This document shows positions 45,591-52,917 of a DNA stretch of 64,000 nucleotides, piece by piece (position 1 is the first letter of the stretch; each line of letters opens with the position of its first letter). This DNA comes from an uncultured Bacteroides sp. (GTDB lineage: Bacteria > Bacteroidota > Bacteroidia > Bacteroidales > Bacteroidaceae). The DNA is taken from the NCBI GenBank assembly GCA_949294185.1, contig CASFGA010000001.1, positions 124,001-188,000 of the forward strand, written 5' to 3'. The notes beneath the pieces are model-generated. The model saw only the letters and a list, made by a program, of their open reading frames with translations, ran no database searches and was not told the DNA's origin. The position numbers were made by a program, and so were the translations under genes.

Positions 45591-46820
45591 TCAATCTTTA
45601 TATACCCAATCCGCCCACTGCTCAAATCGCTTCATCCATTTGTTCCTTATCTTATTCGCCACGGACTCCTGCGAAACGGGAGGGATTTCGTCTTCAGACC
45701 GATCGTTTTCTGGCAGAGAAAGCTTCTCTTCATCCGGTTTGCCTTTATCCGGCTCTTTAGGGGAAAGCGGTTTTCTCGACCTGTACAGCCGGTGTATATA
45801 TTCATCCAGCTGTGCCGTTTCGTGCCTGTCTTCAGGCATCGCATTTTCAACTCCTGTGGCTATAATGGCAAATTTGGCCTTTGCACCCAACGTGTCATCC
45901 TCATATTGCCCCCATATCAGTTCTACATCGGAATCGAACTCCTCCATAAAGTCATCCAATACATCCAACTCTTCAATCAGCAGCGGATATTCCTTGCTGG
46001 AATAGACGATGAACAAGACCCTTTTCGCCTTCACCACATTGTTGTCACTCAGAAGAGGGGAATCCAACGCGTCCAGTATCGCCTTGTTCAGACGGTACTC
46101 ACCTTCTCCATACCCCACCGACATGATGGCACTTCCCCCGTCCTTCATCACCGTCTGCACATCGCAGAAGTCGCGGTTGATTACGCCTTTCAAAGTAATG
46201 ATTTCAGCAATGGTCTTGGCCGCCGTGCCCAGTATCTCATCGGCCTTGACATAAGCCTCTCTTACCGACATGGCAATCCGGCCATAGATATCACGCAGAC
46301 GCTCGTTGTTTATCACCAACAGCGCGTCCACATTTTTACGCATCTCCTCCACTCCACGAACAGCCTTGCGGATGCGCGGCATCTTTTCAAAATAAAACGG
46401 AACCGTAACGATACCCACCGTCAGCACGCCTCGCTGCTTGGCTGCCGAAGCGATGACCGGAGCCGCTCCCGTACCCGTTCCGCCTCCCATCCCGGCTGTA
46501 ATGAAAACCATCTGCGTGCCGTCGTCGAACATCCTGTTGATTTCGTCCATATTCTCCAAGGCCATTTCACGCCCTTTCTCCGGATTACCCCCTGTTCCAA
46601 GCCCGTCTCCCAACTGAAGCCGGTAAGGAACATCACATTCCACAAGCGACTGACTGTCGGTATTGCAGGCCACAAAAAACACATTATGAATGCCCTGATG
46701 ATACATGTTGTTGACAGCGTTCACGCCTCCGCCGCCCACACCGATAACTTTGATAATCCCTTCCGTCTTATCCTTTACCTCATCCGCCAGAGGCATTCTG
46801 AATTCTTTCTCTATTGCCAT
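45591..46820 (-). CDS. FtsZ paralogue (tubulin-like GTPase)
   Basis: A 409-residue FtsZ-family protein. The N-terminal GTP-binding domain has VIGVGGGGVNAVNNM and the tubulin signature GMGGGTGTG at residues 110-118. The T7 synergy loop reads NRDFCD (215-220), keeping the N-x-D-x-x-D pattern needed for GTP hydrolysis between subunits. After about residue 345 comes a charged linker rich in Lys/Glu/Pro, and a C-terminus (about 390-409) rich in Arg, Lys and Trp instead of a recognisable FtsA-binding tail. The gene is not next to ftsA or cell-wall genes, as the housekeeping ftsZ normally is; it is the last gene of an operon with two ADP-ribose-related proteins. I read it as a second FtsZ, perhaps specialised; that it is the cell's only ftsZ cannot be ruled out from this window. 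Confidence 0.85.
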   Translation of the reverse strand: MAIEKEFRMPLADEVKDKTEGIIKVIGVGGGGVNAVNNMYHQGIHNVFFVACNTDSQSLVECDVPYRLQLGDGLGTGGNPEKGREMALENMDEINRMFDDGTQMVFITAGMGGGTGTGAAPVIASAAKQRGVLTVGIVTVPFYFEKMPRIRKAVRGVEEMRKNVDALLVINNERLRDIYGRIAMSVREAYVKADEILGTAAKTIAEIITLKGVINRDFCDVQTVMKDGGSAIMSVGYGEGEYRLNKAILDALDSPLLSDNNVVKAKRVLFIVYSSKEYPLLIEELDVLDDFMEEFDSDVELIWGQYEDDTLGAKAKFAIIATGVENAMPEDRHETAQLDEYIHRLYRSRKPLSPKEPDKGKPDEEKLSLPENDRSEDEIPPVSQESVANKIRNKWMKRFEQWADWVYKD

Positions 46821-46823
46821 ACA

Positions 46824-47252
46824 CTATCTCTTTTCATTCAGACCATCCAATATCTTCACAAAGCTTTCGGGCAGGATGACATTATCCATCGCCCGCGCTC
46901 CGGCAAACAGCGGAGCTATCTCCCCGTCGCTGAAACCGGCTATGCCGCATCCGATGCGGGTCACATAAAAATGCAACTCCGGATGAACCGCTGCAAAATC
47001 CATGAATTCATCCACATAAGGCTTGATAGTCTCCACGCCTCCCTGCATGGTGGGTATGGCATAACTCTGCCCTTGCAAGCCCACACCTTGTCCCCAAACC
47101 GCGCCGAACCTGTTCATTGCCACCCGCGCCGCACCACCTCCGTGCATTCCGCGCAGATTGCTGCCGAATACAAAAATCTCGTTCTCCCTAAGTCCGGTGA
47201 TGTTTTCCGGCGTATAAAGCGGGCGTTTCCCCTTATCATATTGTGTTTTCAT
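46824..47252 (-). CDS. Macro-domain-like protein (A1S_2505 / phage non-structural protein type)
   Basis: 142 residues with EIFVFGSNLRGMHGGGAARVA near the N-terminus (two overlapping parts of the family's glycine-rich loop), GQGVGLQGQSYAIPTM, and YVTRIGCGIAGFSDGEIAPLF. These are the conserved blocks of a small family annotated in phages and bacteria that resembles macro domains; macro domains bind or remove ADP-ribose. The gene ends three bases before the FtsZ-like start, so the two are tightly coupled, and 96 bases separate it from the upstream ADP-ribosylglycohydrolase. Enzymatic activity for this small family is not established to my knowledge. Confidence 0.7.
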   Translation of the reverse strand: MKTQYDKGKRPLYTPENITGLRENEIFVFGSNLRGMHGGGAARVAMNRFGAVWGQGVGLQGQSYAIPTMQGGVETIKPYVDEFMDFAAVHPELHFYVTRIGCGIAGFSDGEIAPLFAGARAMDNVILPESFVKILDGLNEKR

Positions 47253-47348
47253 ATCGGATAAAATAAATTTCCAAAGGATTCTTTCCGGCCTTCATGCCAA
47301 AGACAAAGATACGGATATCCGGACAAACTTTCCCGCTCCGGCCCGAAT

Positions 47349-48290
47349 TTATTTTATTGTCGGCAAAACCTTTATCAAATCCTCAGCCACATCCTCCAAA
47401 GCCGCCCGACGAGCCAGTCCCTCCACGTAGCGGACAGGAATCCCGGCATAGCCGAACTTCGCTCCCAACAGACTGCCGGCCACCGCCCCGTTCGTATCCG
47501 CATCGCCTCCCTCATTGATTACGGCAAGCAGTCCCTCTTCAAAGCTCCGACTGTGATACACGCACCACAGGGCCGCCGCCATCGTCTTAAGCGTATATCC
47601 CATCGCCCGTTCATCATCCAACTGTAAAGCATCCAATTCATTTTCCTCAGCCATCCGCAGATACGGCTCAATCCGGCTGTCATACCGGTTGCCAACTTTT
47701 ATCAAGTCCTCCACCGACAGCACTTCCCCCTCATAAACCAACGAATGCACCATCAAAGCAATGATTGCCGACGAACCTACACACCGGGGGTCAGCATGGG
47801 TAAGACGGCAGATGTCGGCCGCATGACTCTCTACCTCCCTTTCCAGCAGGCCGACGACAGATGTCCGCATCACCGCCCCGTTTGCCGCGCTCCGCTTGCC
47901 AGACATCAGCCAAACCTTTTCCCCCACTAAAAAAGGCTTCTCCTCATAATCGCCGATACTCAGCACCGTATGCGTATGCCGGCCGATGCCCATCGGATTA
48001 CTCCGGAACCATTGCTTGAAACGACGGGCAACGGAAATCGGATTCACTTCCCCGTCGGCCACAATCGCCTGGGCAATGCACAGCATCATGTCCGTATCAT
48101 CCGTCCAGTCACCTCTCTGCCACCGCGAGCGATGAGCATCCGGCACAATCTGCACATAATCCTCCAGTCCGTCGGGATAACACCGACGAACCTCCTCCCG
48201 CGTCATGAACTCCGTGCCCAACCCCAAGGCATCGCCTATGGCCTGACCGAAGAGAACGCCCCGTATCTTGTCTTCTGAAATGTTTTTCAT
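47349..48290 (-). CDS. ADP-ribosylglycohydrolase (ARH/DraG family)
   Basis: A protein of 313 residues from the ATG at 48290, which matches the family start MKNISEDKIRGVLFGQAIGDALG (in two parts); in-frame ATGs at 48314 and 48326 would add 8 or 12 residues. Metal ligands are complete: GDWTDDTDMM (residues 60-69) and the C-terminal GGDADTNGAVAG near residue 270. NGAVMR and HADPR are also typical. ARH/DraG enzymes remove ADP-ribose from arginine or other residues using two magnesium ions. It is the first gene of the operon with the macro-like and FtsZ-like proteins. No clear -7 box was found in 48327-48482. Confidence 0.88.
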   Translation of the reverse strand: MKNISEDKIRGVLFGQAIGDALGLGTEFMTREEVRRCYPDGLEDYVQIVPDAHRSRWQRGDWTDDTDMMLCIAQAIVADGEVNPISVARRFKQWFRSNPMGIGRHTHTVLSIGDYEEKPFLVGEKVWLMSGKRSAANGAVMRTSVVGLLEREVESHAADICRLTHADPRCVGSSAIIALMVHSLVYEGEVLSVEDLIKVGNRYDSRIEPYLRMAEENELDALQLDDERAMGYTLKTMAAALWCVYHSRSFEEGLLAVINEGGDADTNGAVAGSLLGAKFGYAGIPVRYVEGLARRAALEDVAEDLIKVLPTIK

Positions 48291-48482
48291 AAAATCTTTG
48301 TCATTATTTTGCATTCTTTTTATCATTCATAATAACATAACCTACATCGTTTCAAACAAAAAATCAAAAAGCCGATATATTATCAACCCCAATAGGATTA
48401 CAGTCCAGCAACAAACCAACACGTAATAACCGTAAAGCATTGGCAACAAACATAACAGCTTAAACGGAGCTTCATTTCTCTA

Positions 48483-49454
48483 TTATTTCTGATTTATATT
48501 TTTGACCAACTCCTCCAAAGCCGCCTTCTTTATCTCCAACTGATGCTCAACGATCAAATCATAGTCACACTTCTTATCTCCCAACTTACTTGTCACTACG
48601 AACAATTCCAAAGATATTAAAAAACTAAATATCACAAAATAAAATATCAAAGCTTCTATACGTGTGGAAACGATTTCAATCATGGCACGCAACTCTTCCA
48701 AAAAGCCAACATTCGAAGACAACTCTTTCCGTAAATCATTTTCAACATTTATTTTACGTTGCGTAAATTCACTCTGTTGTTCTCGTAACCTTTCTAAATT
48801 TAACTTATTAGCATTCACCTGTTCTATTCTCGGATTAGCAATTGGACTTGTCGAAACAATAGTTTCTGGAATCTGTTTATAAGAACCATCCTCTTGCTTC
48901 TCATTCCGATAAGTAGTCGTTGAAGAAACTGTCTTTATTGTAGGTCTTTTAGCTATTTCTTCATTCAACAACATGTTTACCTTATCTAATGAATCTATAT
49001 CAATCTGAAGTTTCCGTAAATTCTCATCAATCACATTCAAACGCAATGGAAGCTGTTCTTGCACCTGTCTATCCGTTATTTCTACCATCTTCCGCTTGAT
49101 GTCTTCCCCAAATATAATCTGATCCAATATCGCCGAACCCAAAACAGACATAATCACCGCTATAAAGAAGCGGAAACAAGCACCCCACCAGTTCGTTCCA
49201 ACCGTCAGGATAATCTGCCTTTCTATCTGTATAACTATCACAATAAAAATAAAAGCAGACAAGGCACACCCCCACAATGGTGCACCTACATATCTTTGAG
49301 CAAAACAAAATCCGGTAAAGCCCCACAAAATAATCAATATCAACAAAGCAGCCGTATACTTTTTCAAATGTTTGTAACTGGCTTCACTACACTGAGCCAA
49401 TATTTTACTGTTCCATCCTGTGAGGAAGCACCCCACTTTAATCCACCATTTCAT
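48483..49454 (-). CDS. DUF4407-type membrane protein with large coiled coil
   Basis: A 323-residue membrane protein. Hydrophobic segments lie at about 33-52, 58-77, 94-115 and 266-287. Between the third and fourth is a hydrophilic stretch of about 150 residues, heptad-like and rich in Glu, Gln, Lys and Arg (coiled coil), containing a Ser/Thr-rich interruption (about 175-205). This layout is that of DUF4407 proteins, for which no function is established. Its start overlaps the end of the 186-residue gene by 17 bases, so the two are translationally coupled. Confidence 0.65.
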   Translation of the reverse strand: MKWWIKVGCFLTGWNSKILAQCSEASYKHLKKYTAALLILIILWGFTGFCFAQRYVGAPLWGCALSAFIFIVIVIQIERQIILTVGTNWWGACFRFFIAVIMSVLGSAILDQIIFGEDIKRKMVEITDRQVQEQLPLRLNVIDENLRKLQIDIDSLDKVNMLLNEEIAKRPTIKTVSSTTTYRNEKQEDGSYKQIPETIVSTSPIANPRIEQVNANKLNLERLREQQSEFTQRKINVENDLRKELSSNVGFLEELRAMIEIVSTRIEALIFYFVIFSFLISLELFVVTSKLGDKKCDYDLIVEHQLEIKKAALEELVKNINQK

Positions 49455-49998
49455 GATCCAATTTTTTCATTTGTTCCAACGATAATGCAGCAAGTCCCCG
49501 CGAAAAACCTTTGTCATAAGAAAAAAGCATTCCTACCATATAGGGTTTCTCATTCTGAAAGTCTTGTTCCATTTGATTCAACTCTTTCATATGCTGTTGA
49601 TAAGTCTCCCTCTTCGTTTCCAACTGACGAACCAAATCCACTAACCCCGCTTGCGTGCGAGAGTTTATATGAAAATCCAATTCGCGTAACACATCCGTAT
49701 ATTTTAAGCGTACTTGCTTAAACTTCACCTCCAAATTACTTTTAATGATAGACTTATTCATCTCTCGATAAGATATATCCGGATTAGACAGCGCATCTTC
49801 ATACCCTTTCGTCTCATAATCTTCTTTTAAATAGCCATAAATCAAATCTATCGGCATTCCTGTTCCATAAGTAATCGTTACCGTTTTATTAGAATTCGGA
49901 TTTGAATCATCTACAAAATCCTCCTTTTTTATTTCCGGCAAAGCTTCTTCCATAACGGAATCATCACTCTTTTTTCCAAACCAATTCCAAAATCCCAT
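49438..49998 (-). CDS. Unrecognised cytosolic protein, partner of the DUF4407 protein
   Basis: 186 residues that I do not recognise. There is no signal peptide; the N-terminus MGFWNWFGKK could be a short amphipathic membrane contact. Residues 15-38 are acidic and probably disordered. From about 85 to 150 the sequence is strongly helical with coiled-coil character, which suits interaction with the coiled coil of the DUF4407 protein encoded immediately downstream with a 17-base overlap. The HNH gene lies 16 bases upstream. Base composition is AT-rich like its neighbours. Confidence 0.6.
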   Translation of the reverse strand: MGFWNWFGKKSDDSVMEEALPEIKKEDFVDDSNPNSNKTVTITYGTGMPIDLIYGYLKEDYETKGYEDALSNPDISYREMNKSIIKSNLEVKFKQVRLKYTDVLRELDFHINSRTQAGLVDLVRQLETKRETYQQHMKELNQMEQDFQNEKPYMVGMLFSYDKGFSRGLAALSLEQMKKLDHEMVD

Positions 49999-50014
49999 AT
50001 TTTTTCTTTTTTAG

Positions 50015-50260
50015 TTAAATTTCAAAAGTAGGTATATCATACAGTTCATGTCCTCGTTTGTGGCATGATTCACACAATGTTATCAAATATTTGTTCGAAT
50101 AATCCCACGGATCATAAAACCGATTGAGCGTCTTTGAATAATGATACTGCTTATGATGTACAATCAATTTTTCCCGATTTCCACAAATGGCACAGCAGTA
50201 ATTATCTCGTTTCAAAATAATTTCCCGCTTCAAAGCCCAATGCTTATCTTGCAACTTCAT
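50015..50260 (-). CDS. Small HNH-type nuclease-like protein
   Basis: 81 residues from the ATG at 50260 (in-frame ATGs at 50284 and 50314 would lengthen it to 89 or 99). The order CAICG, HHKQYH, then CESCHKRGH is the zinc-binding plus catalytic layout of HNH nucleases: first Cys pair, the HH with the general-base histidine, an asparagine (YSNKY), then the second Cys pair with a final histidine. It has no DNA-recognition domain of its own. Upstream of the 186-residue gene by 16 bases, same strand. 50261-50441 holds only AT-rich sequence. Confidence 0.6.
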   Translation of the reverse strand: MKLQDKHWALKREIILKRDNYCCAICGNREKLIVHHKQYHYSKTLNRFYDPWDYSNKYLITLCESCHKRGHELYDIPTFEI

Positions 50261-50441
50261 TTTATAAAGATTGCCTCTCTCCATTTTACTTGAAATACAT
50301 AAAATAACCATCAAACAATAGACATTATATCGAATAAGGTTTTAGAGTGCTGATAATCATAAACCCTGTTCCTTATTCTGTATAAACTCTAATATACCGA
50401 AAAAGGAAACAAAAAATTATCTCTGACTCCGCAACATTAGA

Positions 50442-50900
50442 CTAAATATCAAGATAAGATTCATCTACCGCACGCTTCTTTTTTATCAACTCCAATACAA
50501 TTTGCGCTCTATAACTACCTTTACGCTTAGCTTTTTTTAAATATTTCTTCGATTTTCTTTTTTCGTTTTCCAAATAATAAACGATTCCTAAATTATAATA
50601 TAAAGAAACATTATAGTACCCTGTATTTAATGCTTGGTGAACATAATAAATAAACCAATAATTATTACCCTTCCTCAAATAATTATAAGCTTGTTGTACA
50701 CTTTCTTCATATTGTTTTTTTAATAACGCTTCTTTTGCTACTTGCCCCATTTCCATCAGCATCATTTCATCATAAGACAAAGGCTCATATTGGCTTACAT
50801 ATGTTGATTGCACTGGCACATCAAAACGATTTACTTGAGCCCTTGTTTGTATCACACATACCCCCCAAAATACAAACAATAATATATTCTTCATATACAT
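50442..50900 (-). CDS. Small secreted TPR-like protein of unknown function
   Basis: 152 residues (146 if the second ATG at 50894 is used, which gives the cleaner signal peptide ending TRAQ). The mature part contains two to three tetratricopeptide-like helical pairs (YNVSLYYNLGIVYYLENEKRKSK region, here described only by its Tyr-rich core) and a very basic C-terminal helix (KRKSKKYLKKAKRKGS). TPR helices usually mediate protein contacts. The gene is AT-rich and not obviously linked to its neighbours. I cannot name a function. Confidence 0.5.
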   Translation of the reverse strand: MYMKNILLFVFWGVCVIQTRAQVNRFDVPVQSTYVSQYEPLSYDEMMLMEMGQVAKEALLKKQYEESVQQAYNYLRKGNNYWFIYYVHQALNTGYYNVSLYYNLGIVYYLENEKRKSKKYLKKAKRKGSYRAQIVLELIKKKRAVDESYLDI

Positions 50901-51041
50901 CTATTTTAAGTATTCAATAGCTACATAACCATTTATTCCATAATATCACCAATGAATAAGGATTGTCTTTTATCTATTCAAGATAAACCTAATCCCTCAT
51001 TTTATAATCAAACATTAGCATAATTATTTCTAAAACTACAT

Positions 51042-51503
51042 TCAATACATTTCCGTAAAATCCCATCTATCATAAAGTTCATTCCATTTATAATAACCTA
51101 TTATATTACCCAAAGAATCATATATATCATATCGATTATATAAATTATTCCATTTTCTTATATATTTCATATTTCCATATGAATCATATCCTTCCGTCCT
51201 ATTATAAAGATTATTCTCTTTTTCATATCCTTGTTGATTCCCATAAGAATCCTTTATCTCTTTCCTTTTATACAATTCATTATATTTCTCTGTTTTCTGC
51301 AAATTTCCATAAGAATCATAGTATTCTATGCAATCATATAAAGAATTATATTTTGCATATCCCATAAGGTTACCATAAGAATCATAGAATTCTGTTCTAT
51401 CATATAACTTATTATACTTCTGCGTATAATTTTGCCCACATAATGACAAAGAAGGACACAACACAAAAATGAAAAACAATAAAAAATTTAACTTGCAAAA
51501 CAT
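51042..51503 (-). CDS. Secreted protein of tandem 22-residue YD-type repeats
   Basis: 153 residues from the ATG at 51503, which gives a normal signal peptide (ends SLSLCGQ); an ATG at 51533 adds ten residues. The mature protein is almost entirely five to six copies of a 22-residue unit: a Tyr-rich strand (K-Y/W-N-x-L-Y-D/N-R-x-E/D) followed by YDSYGN or a variant (DSLGN). This resembles the YD repeats of RHS shells, which form beta-hairpin ladders, but here it stands alone in a tiny protein. The gene begins about 45 bases downstream of the 3' end of the structured RNA at 51548-51775, on the same strand. Confidence 0.6.
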   Translation of the reverse strand: MFCKLNFLLFFIFVLCPSLSLCGQNYTQKYNKLYDRTEFYDSYGNLMGYAKYNSLYDCIEYYDSYGNLQKTEKYNELYKRKEIKDSYGNQQGYEKENNLYNRTEGYDSYGNMKYIRKWNNLYNRYDIYDSLGNIIGYYKWNELYDRWDFTEMY

Positions 51504-51547
51504 AATAAAATCTCCTATATTTCTCAGTTCCATAGAAATTTTATTAA

Positions 51548-51775
51548 CAAAAAAGAAGCGTGGAACTGCGTGCTATTCCGCGTTTCTGAAGGCCCTGAGA
51601 AAACCCAATCACACACATGAATAGACAGCAGACCCACGCTGAAAACAGCGTAGGAACCGACTGTGTCATTCTTGTGTGATTTGAAAATTTCTCAGGTTTT
51701 CAGAAACAAGAATGAAGCACAACGCTTCTTACAATTTCTTCTCTAAATAACAGGCGGCAGACACTTCCGCACAAC
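51548..51775 (-). ncRNA. Candidate structured small RNA, 6S-like rod
   Basis: Minus-strand transcript with a perfect promoter at 51782-51813 and a T run at its 3' end (51554-51549). The fold is a long rod: closing stem 51722-51730 with 51553-51561 (9 bp); an open region; stems 51699-51707 with 51582-51590 and 51688-51696 with 51594-51602 (9 bp each); 51673-51681 with 51607-51615 (9 bp); 51666-51669 with 51617-51620; and a terminal hairpin 51646-51651 with 51636-51641. The 3' side of the open region can form a small hairpin (51559-51582, with one G-T pair). Length and shape resemble 6S RNA, which binds RNA polymerase holoenzyme; that identity is a guess. A separate 5' hairpin (AACAGG with CCTGTT) may be trimmed. 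Alternatively it is a structured leader of the repeat-protein gene. Confidence 0.55.
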
Positions 51776-51781
51776 CTGTTG

Positions 51782-51813
51782 CAAATATAAGAAATAGTTG
51801 GAAATAAATCAAA
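51782..51813 (-). promoter_or_regulatory. Promoter of the structured RNA
   Basis: On the minus strand TTTG (51813-51810), 20 bases, TATATTTG (51789-51782): an exact match to the Bacteroidales consensus. The only transcript it can serve directly is the structured RNA. Confidence 0.75.
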
Positions 51814-51947
51814 TACAAACTGATTTATTCAGTCAAAGCCAAAAGAAATATCTCTTTAAACAAACTTTAAAAACATATCCGACCCAAATATTCAGGCAGA
51901 CAAACCTCCCGCCTGCCCTGTTTATCCACAAAAAGTTTTTTGCAAAT

Positions 51948-52052
51948 TTCCCTACATTCCTACACTTTATCCTACAACAAGCTGTCAAACAATCTTTTAC
52001 ACCGTGTAGGGAAGCGTGTAGGGAGCGTGGAAGGGGATTTTTCCCTACACGC
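51948..52052. repeat. Cluster of CCTACA / TGTAGG repeats with hairpin
   Basis: Copies: TTCCCTACA (51948-51956), CCTACAC (51959-51965), CCTACAA (51971-51977), GTGTAGGGA (52004-52012), GCGTGTAGGGA (52014-52024) and the inverted TCCCTACACGC (52042-52052). The last two form a perfect 11-bp stem with a 17-base loop. It lies just downstream of the minus-strand gene at 52098 and may act as its 3' end. Nothing else is seen in the gap 51814-52097. Confidence 0.55.
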
Positions 52053-52097
52053 CAGATTCGTTTCATGCGGATAAAAGTTCGTATTCCGGTGATTCTC

Positions 52098-52838
52098 TCA
52101 CTTCTTTTTCTTGGAAACATCCCAGTCGAACACATAATTCTGACCGTTCAGAGGAATCACCACACGCATTTCAAGACCTTTTTTCCTTTTCACATTCATA
52201 AAGCCCAATATGCTCTCTCCCGGATGAATGGTCGTCTTTTTCAGATAACCCTCTTCCCTCGTCCTGCGGTCTTCTTCCATTTCCTTGTCCAAAAGATACA
52301 GTTGGATACCGTTCAAAGCATTGGCCTGCGCAGCAGCCGAGTGATTATAGCTCGAGATGGGCTGCAAATAAGAATATCCGTTGACACTTGTACGCGAAAC
52401 ATACGAAGTCTCATAACCCGATGTACCCGCCTCAAGCCCGGCCGAAATTCCTGCCAACACCCTGTTCCATGTCTGTGTGCGCTTTATTTTCTTCTGGAAT
52501 CCCTCACTTGAATACACCTTCAAGGCAATGGTGTCGTTCCGCTTGTTGACAAGAAAGGCTCTTACCGTATCCGGGTCGAAGGTATAGGAACGTTCCGTCA
52601 GATTCCGAATCCGGATGGTAAGCTGATAAAATTTCCCGTAATCGTCACGAATGTATTGATTGCTCAGTCCCACCACAAAACCATGCCTGGCTATCACAGC
52701 CCACTCGTCGCCGTCCCTGAACTCAGCAATGAATGTGGAGTCATTTTCCGGCTTTATTACCGACTGTGCATTCATGCAGAATGGAAGACTCATGAACAAA
52801 CATGTCCACAGTAAAAGATGAAAAATCAGGCTTTTCAT
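52098..52838 (-). CDS. Secreted protein of unknown function
   Basis: 246 residues from the ATG at 52838 (an ATG at 52844 adds two). The signal peptide ends CMNAQ near residue 25. The mature N-terminal half is predicted beta-rich (ARHGFVVGLSNQYI, FYQLTIRIRNLTERSYTFDPD), as in immunoglobulin-like domains that describe a stabilising scaffold. The middle contains a Gly/Ser/Tyr-rich stretch (about 130-165). The C-terminal part (TIHPGESILGFMNV) again looks beta-rich. The lysine tail VSKKKK ends it. I do not recognise the family. Neighbouring restriction genes are on the same strand but 73 bases upstream, with no clear functional link. Confidence 0.55.
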   Translation of the reverse strand: MKSLIFHLLLWTCLFMSLPFCMNAQSVIKPENDSTFIAEFRDGDEWAVIARHGFVVGLSNQYIRDDYGKFYQLTIRIRNLTERSYTFDPDTVRAFLVNKRNDTIALKVYSSEGFQKKIKRTQTWNRVLAGISAGLEAGTSGYETSYVSRTSVNGYSYLQPISSYNHSAAAQANALNGIQLYLLDKEMEEDRRTREEGYLKKTTIHPGESILGFMNVKRKKGLEMRVVIPLNGQNYVFDWDVSKKKK

Positions 52839-52917
52839 AACCAAAATTCATTTTTGCGCAATAAACAACTTTTTTTCGTCAATAGCAAATCGCAACGCAT
52901 AAAAAGCAAAAGGGAAT

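Noticed and set aside
51042..51503. CRISPR-like array suggested by regularly spaced similar words
   Set aside because: The spacing is 66 bases, equal to the 22-codon protein repeat, in frame, and the copies vary as coding repeats do.
51534..51739. Structured RNA on the plus strand
   Set aside because: A promoter-like pair exists (51493-51523), but its -7 box has one mismatch and no U run follows the structure; the minus strand has a perfect promoter and a U run.
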